Shown: piece after piece, positions 57,718-64,000 of the stretch | Layout of the letters: every line of letters begins with the position of its first letter | Position numbering within the stretch: the stretch's first letter is position 1 | Assembly (NCBI RefSeq): GCF_963931595.1 | Contig: NZ_OZ007030.1 | Location: forward strand, 1,666,481-1,730,480 | Length of the DNA stretch: 64,000 nt | Source of the DNA: an uncultured Subdoligranulum sp. | GTDB taxonomy: Bacteria > Bacillota > Clostridia > Oscillospirales > Ruminococcaceae | Direction of reading: 5' to 3' | Notes under the pieces: generated by a model | Seen by the model: the letters and a program-made list of their open reading frames with translations, nothing else | What the model was told of the DNA's origin: nothing | The model's database searches: none | Translations under genes and position numbers: made by a program

Positions 57718-58272
57718 ATGGCTTTGATCCTGGCCTCCGGCAGCCCGCGGCGCCGCGAGCTGATGGCATTGATTGCCCCGGATTACACGGTGATCACCAG
57801 TGACGTGGACGAGAGCAAGATCGCGGCCGACACCCCTGCCCATCTGGCGCAGGCGCTGGCCACGGCCAAGGCCCGTGCCGTCGCCGCGTCCCATCCGGAG
57901 GATGTGGTCTGCGGGTTTGACACGGTGGTGGAATGCAACGGCAAGGTGTTCGGCAAACCGCGCGATGAAGCCGACGCTTTGCGGATGCTGCGCGCGCTTT
58001 CGGGCTGCACCCACAAGGTACATACCGGGGTGTGCATCTGCCGCGGCAGCCGGGCCGCCGCCACGGTGGAAACCACGCTGGTACACTTTTCCCCCATCGA
58101 CGAGGAGGATCTGCTGGCCTACGTGCGCACGCCGGAACCCTACGACAAAGCCGGAGCCTACGCCATCCAGGGCCACGCGGCGCTGTGGTGCGCGGGCATT
58201 GCGGGGTGCTATTACAACATCATGGGGCTGCCGGTGCATCGTACGGCGCAGCTGCTGCGGGAATTCCGGTAA
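57718..58272 (+). CDS. maf: Maf-family nucleoside triphosphate pyrophosphatase
   Basis: Maf (184 aa) hydrolyses non-canonical or dTTP/UTP nucleotides to monophosphates (house-cleaning). LILASGSPRRRELM is the family start and GFDTVVECNGKVFGKPRDEADALRMLRALSG is the active-site region. The start is the ATG at 57718 after AAAGGA; a longer frame is not supported. It lies between dut and mreB, a typical maf-mreB neighbourhood. Confidence 0.94.
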   Translation: MALILASGSPRRRELMALIAPDYTVITSDVDESKIAADTPAHLAQALATAKARAVAASHPEDVVCGFDTVVECNGKVFGKPRDEADALRMLRALSGCTHKVHTGVCICRGSRAAATVETTLVHFSPIDEEDLLAYVRTPEPYDKAGAYAIQGHAALWCAGIAGCYYNIMGLPVHRTAQLLREFR

Positions 58273-58362
58273 GATGCGGCTGTGGGCGGCCCCCAAGCGA
58301 GGGAGCTGTGCATGAGCTGGATCGGACATTTTTTCAAAGGTTTTTTCGGGAGAATACACGCT

Positions 58363-59382
58363 ATGTTTACCAAGGACATTGGCATTGATTTGGGCACCGC
58401 CAACACGCTGGTGTATATGAAGGGCCGCGGCATCATCATGCGGGAGCCCAGTGTGGTGGCGGTGGACCCCCGCAGTGACGAACTGCGGGTGCGCTGCGTC
58501 GGGCACGAGGCCAAGGCCGTCATCGGCCGGGCGCCGGGGTCCATCGTGGCGGTACGGCCGCTGAAGGACGGCGTCATCGCCGACTTTGACATCACCGCCG
58601 CCATGCTGCAGAGTTTCATCCGCCAGGCCTGCGGCAGAAGCCTGTTTGCCCGGCCGCGGGTGGTCATCTGTGTGCCCTCCGGCGTCACCGAGGTGGAGCG
58701 CCGCGCCGTGCGGCAGGCGGCCGCCAAGGCCGGTGCCCGCCAGGTCACCGTCATCGAGGAGCCCATGGCCGCCGCCATCGGGGCGGGCCTGCCCACCACC
58801 GACGCCGTGGGCAGCATGATCGTGGACATCGGCGGCGGCACGGCAGAGGTGGCGGTCATCAGCCTTTCGGGCATTGTGGCCAGCCAGAGCGTGCGCTGCG
58901 CCGGGGATGCCCTGGACCAGAGCATCATCGCCTTCATCAAGCGCAAGTATAACCTCTTGGTGGGCGAGCGCACCGCCGAGCAGATCAAGATCGAGATCGG
59001 TTCCGCCTGCCCCCAGGACCCCGAGACCAGCATGGAGATCAAGGGCCGCAACCTGGTGGACGGTCTGCCCAAGGACATCCTGATCCGCTCCGAGGAAGTG
59101 CGGGAGGCCATGAGCGAGAACCTGCTGCGCATTGTGGATGCCATCAAGGACACGCTGGAACGCACCCCGCCGGAGCTTTCCAGCGACATCATCGACCGGG
59201 GCATCATGCTGTCGGGCGGCGGCGCACTGCTGCGGGGGCTGGACACCCTGGTCCAGAACGAGACCGGCATCACCGTCCATGTGGCGGAAAGCCCCCTGGA
59301 CTGTGTGGCCCTGGGCGCCGGCGCCGTGCTGGATAACCCCGAACTGGTGGGCAAGCGCAAGGAAGAAATGAGCTATCTTTGA
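58363..59382 (+). CDS. mreB: Rod-shape determining protein MreB
   Basis: Actin-like filament protein (339 aa) that guides lateral cell-wall synthesis. The chosen start MFTKDIGIDLGTANTLVYMKG follows GGGAG; ATG at 58312 and GTG at 58282 would add 17 or 27 residues. Phosphate-1 DIGIDLGTANT and phosphate-2 VDIGGGTAEVAVIS ATP motifs are intact. mreC and mreD do not follow; a terminator does. It is consistent with a rod or ovoid cell, but this is inference. Confidence 0.93.
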   Translation: MFTKDIGIDLGTANTLVYMKGRGIIMREPSVVAVDPRSDELRVRCVGHEAKAVIGRAPGSIVAVRPLKDGVIADFDITAAMLQSFIRQACGRSLFARPRVVICVPSGVTEVERRAVRQAAAKAGARQVTVIEEPMAAAIGAGLPTTDAVGSMIVDIGGGTAEVAVISLSGIVASQSVRCAGDALDQSIIAFIKRKYNLLVGERTAEQIKIEIGSACPQDPETSMEIKGRNLVDGLPKDILIRSEEVREAMSENLLRIVDAIKDTLERTPPELSSDIIDRGIMLSGGGALLRGLDTLVQNETGITVHVAESPLDCVALGAGAVLDNPELVGKRKEEMSYL

Positions 59383-59395
59383 TAAGGTAAGGATG

Positions 59396-59430
59396 CGGGG
59401 ACGCAGCCGGCAGGGCTGCGTCCCCGTTTT
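59396..59430 (+). terminator. Terminator after mreB
   Basis: Arms CGGGGACGCAGCC and GGCTGCGTCCCCG around a five-base loop, followed by TTTTCGTTTT. Confidence 0.9.
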
Positions 59431-59460
59431 CGTTTTCAGCGCGAAAAATCGGGTTTTCTC

Positions 59461-59489
59461 TTGCCATAAAAGGGCAAAAGCAGTACAAT
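59461..59489 (+). promoter_or_regulatory. Promoter of the nonulosonic-acid operon
   Basis: TTGCCA (59461-59466), 17-nt spacer, TACAAT (59484-59489). A perfect 7-bp inverted repeat ACCGTCC-T-GGACGGT (59514-59528) lies in the leader. Confidence 0.7.
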
Positions 59490-59551
59490 AAGAATGTATA
59501 TGTGTACTTTCAGACCGTCCTGGACGGTAACGATAAAGGGAGGCATTCCGT

Positions 59552-60715
59552 ATGTCTGAGTTTATTCCCCTCTCGGTGCCCAACTTCGGGCCCCGGGAAG
59601 CCGAACTGGCCGGCGAAGCCATCACCTCCGGGTGGGTTTCCACCAGCGGCGCCAAGGTCACCGAATTTGAGCAGGCCCTCGCCCGCTATCTGGGCACCGA
59701 CCGCGCCGTGGCATGCAACGGCGGTTCCAGCGCCTTGCACCTGGCCGCCATGGCCGCCGGCATCACCCGCGGGGATGAGGTCATCGTCCCCACCCTGACC
59801 TTCATCGCTGCCGTCAACCCGCTGACCCGCTATGTGGGGGCCGAGCCGGTCTTCATCGGCTGTGACGACTCCCTGTGCATCGACCCCGACGCCGTGGAAG
59901 CCTTCTGCCGGGATCACTGCGAACTGCGGGAGGGCAAGCTGTACAACAAAGCCACCGGCGCCCATGTGAAGGCGCTGGAAGCCGTGCATGTCTTCGGCAA
60001 CATGGCCGACATGGTGCGCCTGACTGACATTGCCCGCCGCTACGGCCTGGTCCTCATCGAGGACGCCACCGAGGCCCTGGGCACCCGCTACACCGCCGGG
60101 CCCTTTGCGGGCAAGTTTGCCGGTACCATCGGCGACATCGGCTGCTACAGCTTCAACGGCAACAAGATCATCACCACCGGCGCCGGCGGTGCCGTGGTGT
60201 CCAACCATCCCGACTGGGCGGAGCATGCCAAGCATCTTTCCACCCAGGCCAAGGCCGACATGCTGCAGTTCCTCCACGACGAGGTGGGCTACAACTACCG
60301 CATGACCAACGTCCAGGCCTGCCTGGGCCTGGCCCAGCTGGAGCGGCTGGAAGGTTTCATTGCCCACAAGAAGGAACTCTACGACCGCTATGTGGAGAAG
60401 CTGGACGGCGTGAAGGGTCTGCGCATCCTGCCCTTCCGCACCGAAGATGTGCGCCCCAACCGTTGGTTCTTCAGCCTCTATCTGAAGGACGCCGGTCTTG
60501 ACCGGGATACCGTCATTGCCCAGCTGCAGGCCCAGGGCATCCAGACCCGGCCGGTGTGGGCGCTGATTCACGAACAGGCCGACTACCCCCGCAACGAGGC
60601 CTATGCCCTGGACAAGGCCCAGGAGTACCGCAAATATATCGTCAACCTGCCCTGCTCCACCAACCTGTCGCTCGAGGATTGCGAGCGTGTCTGCCAGGCT
60701 GTCCTTTGCCTGTAA
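59552..60715 (+). CDS. LegC-like DegT/DnrJ/EryC1 aminotransferase
   Basis: PLP-dependent sugar aminotransferase (387 aa). Cofactor Lys in CYSFNGNKIITTGAGG and LIEDATEALGT (the Asp) are in place, and FIPLSVPNFGPREAELAGEAITSGWVSTSG is the LegC-type start. Enzymes of this group make 4-amino-4,6-dideoxy UDP-sugars for legionaminic or bacillosamine-type sugars. First gene of a set with a PtmE-like nucleotidyltransferase, NeuB and NeuC/LegG homologues, which supports nonulosonic-acid synthesis; no dehydratase is in view. Confidence 0.88.
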   Translation: MSEFIPLSVPNFGPREAELAGEAITSGWVSTSGAKVTEFEQALARYLGTDRAVACNGGSSALHLAAMAAGITRGDEVIVPTLTFIAAVNPLTRYVGAEPVFIGCDDSLCIDPDAVEAFCRDHCELREGKLYNKATGAHVKALEAVHVFGNMADMVRLTDIARRYGLVLIEDATEALGTRYTAGPFAGKFAGTIGDIGCYSFNGNKIITTGAGGAVVSNHPDWAEHAKHLSTQAKADMLQFLHDEVGYNYRMTNVQACLGLAQLERLEGFIAHKKELYDRYVEKLDGVKGLRILPFRTEDVRPNRWFFSLYLKDAGLDRDTVIAQLQAQGIQTRPVWALIHEQADYPRNEAYALDKAQEYRKYIVNLPCSTNLSLEDCERVCQAVLCL

Positions 60716-60738
60716 TCCACCGAGAGGGGGATCTCCCT

Positions 60739-61788
60739 TTGATCCAAGTAGAAGAACTGTTCCTGCCCGCCGACGCCACCGTGCTGGAAGCGCTGCGCAA
60801 GCTGGATGAAACCGGCCAGCGCATCCTGTTCATCGCGCCGGAGGGCAAGCTGGAAGCGGCCCTGACCGACGGGGACATCCGCAAATTTTTCCTGCGGGGC
60901 GGCACGCCGGACCAGGCTGTCAGCCTGGCCGCCAACTACCACCCGCTGAGCCTGCCCATCGCCGAGCGCGGCCGCGCCCGGGAGGTGCTGCAGAAGCACC
61001 GTATCGACGCGCTGCCCATCCTGGACAAGCGGGGCGTCATCACCGACATCGTCTTTGCCTACCGCCTGGACGTGGACAACCGTAAACACACCCACATTCC
61101 GGTGGTCATGATGGCGGGGGGGCTGGGCACCCGGCTCTACCCCTACACCAAGATCCTGCCCAAGCCGCTGATCCCGGTGGGCGAACAGCCCATCGCCGAG
61201 CTGATCATGGACCGGTTCCGGGATTTCGGCTGCCGCCAGTTCACCATGATCGTCAACTATAAGCGCGGCATGATCAAGTCCTATTTCAACGAGCTGGAAA
61301 AGGACTACACGGTGGATTTTGCCGACGAGGAGGTCTTCATGGGCACCGGCGGCGGGCTCTGTCTTCTGAAGGGCAAGATCCATTCCCCCTTCTTCTTCAC
61401 AAACTGCGACACGCTGCTGGATGTGGATTTCGGCGACATCTACGAATACCACAAGAAAAACGGCAACCTGATCACGATGGTATGCGCCTTCAAGCACTAC
61501 ACCGTGCCCTACGGCGTGGTGGAACTGGGGCAGGACGGCGGCATCGCCGCCATGCGGGAAAAGCCGGAACTGGATTTCCTGACCAACACCGGCGTCTACG
61601 TGGTGGAACCCCGTGTGGTGGACGAGATGAAGGACGGCGAGGTCATCGGCTTCCCCGATGTGATCGAGCGGTACCGTGCCGCCGGCGAGAAGGTGGGGGT
61701 CTACCCCATCGGAGAGAGCAGCTGGATGGATATGGGCCAGCTGGAGGAACTGGAAAAAATGCGCCGCAAACTGGAAAACCAGTCCTGA
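60739..61788 (+). CDS. CBS-domain nucleotidyltransferase (PtmE-like), TTG start
   Basis: 349 aa. Two N-terminal CBS domains (about residues 1-110) precede a sugar nucleotidyltransferase (about 115-345) with VVMMAGGLGTRLYPYTKILPKPLIPVG, the metal-binding NCDTLLDVDF and EKPELDFLTNTGVYV. This architecture matches PtmE of Campylobacter, which makes GDP-glucosamine in legionaminic acid synthesis. A TTG at 60739, 8 nt after GAGAGGGGG, gives the expected start; no ATG is suitably placed. It lies 23 nt after the aminotransferase. Confidence 0.88.
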   Translation: MIQVEELFLPADATVLEALRKLDETGQRILFIAPEGKLEAALTDGDIRKFFLRGGTPDQAVSLAANYHPLSLPIAERGRAREVLQKHRIDALPILDKRGVITDIVFAYRLDVDNRKHTHIPVVMMAGGLGTRLYPYTKILPKPLIPVGEQPIAELIMDRFRDFGCRQFTMIVNYKRGMIKSYFNELEKDYTVDFADEEVFMGTGGGLCLLKGKIHSPFFFTNCDTLLDVDFGDIYEYHKKNGNLITMVCAFKHYTVPYGVVELGQDGGIAAMREKPELDFLTNTGVYVVEPRVVDEMKDGEVIGFPDVIERYRAAGEKVGVYPIGESSWMDMGQLEELEKMRRKLENQS

Positions 61789-61811
61789 CGCAGAGATAAA
61801 GGAGAAGATCT

Positions 61812-62807
61812 ATGCCCGTTACGATCATTGCCGAAGCCGGCGTCAACCACAACGGCGACCTGGAGATGGCCAAGCGGATGGCGCTGGCGGCCAAGGAGTG
61901 CGGCGCCGACATTGTGAAATACCAGACCGCCGTGCCGGAACTGGTGGTGAGCAAATTTGCCGAGAAAGCAGCCTACCAGAAAAAGACCACCGATGCCTCG
62001 GAAAGCCAGCTGGATATGATCCGCAAGCTGCATTTTTCCTTTGAGGGCCACCGGGAACTGAAGGAATACTGCGACAGCATCGGCATTCAGTATCTGTCTG
62101 CCCCCTTCGACATTCCCAGCGTGCGGTTTCTCGGCACGCTGAACTTGCCGCTCATCAAGATTCCCTCCGGCGAGATCACCAACCTGCCCTACCTGGAGGA
62201 AGTGGCGAAACTGCACACGCCGGTGCTGCTTTCCACCGGCATGAGCACCCTCAACGAGATCACCGACGCCCTGGGTATTCTGGATGACGGCGGCTGTCCC
62301 GAGGCCACCGTGCTGCACTGCAACACCCAGTACCCCACCCCCTACGAGGACGCCAACCTGACCGCCATGCTGGAACTGTTCGATCAGTTTGGCCTGCCGG
62401 TGGGGCTGTCCGACCACACCCCGGGCTGGGAGTGCGATGTGGCCGCCGCCGTGCTGGGCGCCACCGTCATTGAAAAGCACTTCACGCTGGACAAGAACCT
62501 GCCCGGTCCCGACCAGCAGGCCAGCCTGGACCCCGCCGAATTCAAGGCAATGGTGCAGGCGGTGCGCCATGTGGAGGCGGCCCTGGGCGACGGGCACAAG
62601 CATCTGACCGCCAGCGAGGCCCCCAACAAGGCGGTGGCCCGCAAGAGCATTGTGGCGGCCCGGCCCATCCAGGCCGGCGAAGTCTTCACCGCCGACAACC
62701 TGACCACCAAGCGTCCCGGCGACGGCATCAGCCCCATGCGCTGGTACGAGGTGCTGGGCCAGACGGCCAAGCGCGCCTTTGAGGAAGACGAAAAAATCGA
62801 ACTGTGA
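61812..62807 (+). CDS. neuB: NeuB-family nonulosonic acid synthase
   Basis: Condenses PEP with a hexosamine derivative (ManNAc or 6-deoxy-di-N-acetyl sugar) to form sialic or legionaminic acid (331 aa). The N-terminal NeuB barrel (IIAEAGVNHNGDLEMAKRM, SGEITNLPYLEEVA, HCNTQYPTP) is followed by an SAF domain (about residues 265-331, ARKSIVAARPIQAGEVFTADNL). The ATG at 61812 follows AAGGAGAA. The symbol is generic; neighbours suggest a LegI-type substrate. Confidence 0.92.
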   Translation: MPVTIIAEAGVNHNGDLEMAKRMALAAKECGADIVKYQTAVPELVVSKFAEKAAYQKKTTDASESQLDMIRKLHFSFEGHRELKEYCDSIGIQYLSAPFDIPSVRFLGTLNLPLIKIPSGEITNLPYLEEVAKLHTPVLLSTGMSTLNEITDALGILDDGGCPEATVLHCNTQYPTPYEDANLTAMLELFDQFGLPVGLSDHTPGWECDVAAAVLGATVIEKHFTLDKNLPGPDQQASLDPAEFKAMVQAVRHVEAALGDGHKHLTASEAPNKAVARKSIVAARPIQAGEVFTADNLTTKRPGDGISPMRWYEVLGQTAKRAFEEDEKIEL

Positions 62808-62815
62808 TACACAGC

Positions 62816-62841
62816 CGCGGCGGCAAGTTTTTGCCGCCGCG
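62816..62841 (+). other. Hairpin between neuB and the epimerase gene
   Basis: Perfect 11-bp stem, arms CGCGGCGGCAA and TTGCCGCCGCG around GTTT, without a U-run. It probably stabilises or modulates rather than terminates the operon mRNA. Confidence 0.55.
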
Positions 62842-62861
62842 CTCTGCAGAAAGGACCCTGT

Positions 62862-64000
62862 ATGCCTACCATCTGCGTGGTAACCGCCACCCGGGCGGAA
62901 TACGGCCTGCTGCGCCCCGTCCTTCGCAAGCTGGCGGCGGACGATTCGCTGCAGCTCCGGCTGGTGGTGACCGGCGCCCACCTCTGCCCCTGGCTGGGAG
63001 AAACGGTGCGGGAGATCGAGGCCGACGGGCTGCCCATCGCCGCGCGGCTGCCCATCTTTCAGGAGGCGGAGGAGCCGGTGGCCTGGACCATCGCCCGCGC
63101 CCTGACGGTGTTTGACGACTATTTTGCCGCCCACCGCCCCGACTGGGTACTGCTGCTGGGGGACCGCTTCGAGATTTTTGCGGTGGCCACGGCGGCCGCG
63201 GCCCGGCACATTCCCATCGCCCACATTTCGGGCGGGGACGTGACGCTGGGCGCCGCCGACGAATACTACCGCCACTGCATCACCAAGATGGCTTCGCTGC
63301 ATTTCCCCTCCTGCGCCGACAGCGCCGCCCGGCTGGTGCGGATGGGCGAGGAGCCTGGGCGGGTCTTCTGTGTGGGCGGCCTGGGGGATGAGAACATCCG
63401 CACCCTGCCCAGGATGACCCGGGAAGAACTGTGCGCCTCCACGGGATTTCCGCTGGAACGCCCCTTTGCCCTGGTGACCTACCACCCCGAGACCAGCGCC
63501 GATGCCCCCGACCCCGCCGTCCAGGTAAAAGCCCTCTGCACCGCCATGGCGGCGGTGGACGGCGTGTTCTGGCTCATCACCGGCTCCAACGCCGACGCGG
63601 GCGGCCAGCTCTGCACCCGAAAAATGCAGGAATTTGCCGCCGCCCACCCCGAACGGGCGGGATTCATCCAGAGCCTCGGGCTGCGGCGGTATCTCTCGGC
63701 CATGCAGTATGCCGCGCTGGTGGCGGGCAATTCCTCCTCCGGCGTGGTGGAGACCCCCACCTTCGGGGTGCCCACCGTCAACATCGGCCAGCGGCAGGCC
63801 GGGCGGCTGATCTGCCGCAACGTCCTGTGCTGCCCCGCCGAGGCTGCTGCCATCGAGGCGGCCCTGCGCAAGGCCCTCTCCCCCGCTTTTGCGGCAGCGG
63901 CCCGCACGGCCGTCAGCCCCTACAACGGGGGCGACACCAGCGGCAAGATCTGCGCGGTGCTGCACCGCTTTGACGGGACAACCGTGAAAACCTTCTATGA
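62862..64000 (+). CDS. UDP-GlcNAc 2-epimerase (hydrolysing), NeuC/LegG type, 3' end cut
   Basis: Truncated by the window edge; about 379 residues are visible, near the family length of 370-390. It begins MPTICVVTATRAEYGLLRPV and has LLGDRFEIFAVATAA, HISGGDVTLGAADEYYRHCITK, TYHPETSA and GNSSSGVVETPTFGVPTVNIG of the hydrolysing epimerases that release ManNAc or the 2,4-diacetamido analogue. The ATG is at 62862-62864 after AGAAAGGA. It feeds the NeuB-like synthase immediately upstream. No stop is in view. Confidence 0.9.
   Translation, partial: MPTICVVTATRAEYGLLRPVLRKLAADDSLQLRLVVTGAHLCPWLGETVREIEADGLPIAARLPIFQEAEEPVAWTIARALTVFDDYFAAHRPDWVLLLGDRFEIFAVATAAAARHIPIAHISGGDVTLGAADEYYRHCITKMASLHFPSCADSAARLVRMGEEPGRVFCVGGLGDENIRTLPRMTREELCASTGFPLERPFALVTYHPETSADAPDPAVQVKALCTAMAAVDGVFWLITGSNADAGGQLCTRKMQEFAAAHPERAGFIQSLGLRRYLSAMQYAALVAGNSSSGVVETPTFGVPTVNIGQRQAGRLICRNVLCCPAEAAAIEAALRKALSPAFAAAARTAVSPYNGGDTSGKICAVLHRFDGTTVKTFY

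Overview
The window looks like chromosome from a GC-rich, low-oxygen gut Firmicute of the Oscillospiraceae/Ruminococcaceae type (Faecalibacterium, Gemmiger and Subdoligranulum relatives). This rests on the Firmicute-style S10-spc-alpha gene order with a KOW protein between map and infA, the zinc form of S14, strong AGGAGG ribosome binding sites, RqcH, TrmK-Nif3, ZapA-U32, a sodium-pump decarboxylase subunit and an ECF transporter component. No rRNA, tRNA, insertion sequence, prophage or CRISPR was recognised. The species is inferred only at family level.

Region 1 (1-15.9 kb, minus strand) is the whole S10-spc-alpha ribosomal superoperon from rpsJ to rplQ (cut at base 1), with secY, adk, map, infA and rpoA. 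A strong promoter at 15890-15918 gives it a leader of about 340 nt, and several internal gaps hold strong hairpins. Region 2 (16-25.9 kb, minus) has a lipoprotein, RqcH, Nif3, TrmK, a DUF1858 protein, two polytopic membrane proteins (DUF2142 and GT39-like), a zinc-ribbon protein and a small sigma factor. Region 3 (25.8-36.7 kb) has a riboswitch-led Na+-decarboxylase beta subunit with a 44-residue membrane protein, DegV, RmuC, YerC, GalM, the branching enzyme GlgB, the Mg2+ transporter MgtE, a solitary HslV-like protein and a PTS IIA protein.

Region 4 (36.7-50 kb) holds a TetR regulator with its operator, an HD hydrolase, an NSS transporter, a threonine-aldolase-like enzyme, the methionine ABC transporter metQ-metN-metI, an Rrf2/IscR-like regulator, an SGNH hydrolase, an ECF S component divergent from a MocR regulator, and an SPFH/NfeD pair. 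Region 5 (50-59.4 kb) holds a GH13 amylase and glycogen phosphorylase (minus), then zapA, U32 peptidase, dut, maf and mreB (plus). Region 6 (59.4-64 kb) is the start of a nonulosonic (legionaminic/sialic-type) acid operon: aminotransferase, CBS-nucleotidyltransferase, NeuB-like synthase and a truncated NeuC/LegG.

The most interesting content is regulatory. Two short ORFs look like unannotated leader peptides that drive attenuation. Upstream of metQNI there is a 31-codon ORF with the run MMMCMC, followed by a canonical terminator whose 5' arm can instead pair with leader codons just after the Met/Cys run. Upstream of mgtE there is a 32-codon ORF starting MDTPSSPSP, resembling the acidic/proline start of the Salmonella Mg2+-sensing peptide MgtL; it is followed by a terminator that contains the mgtE ribosome binding site and ends directly at the mgtE ATG. 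In Firmicutes these genes are normally linked to S-box/T-box and M-box RNAs, so ribosome-based sensing here would be unusual.
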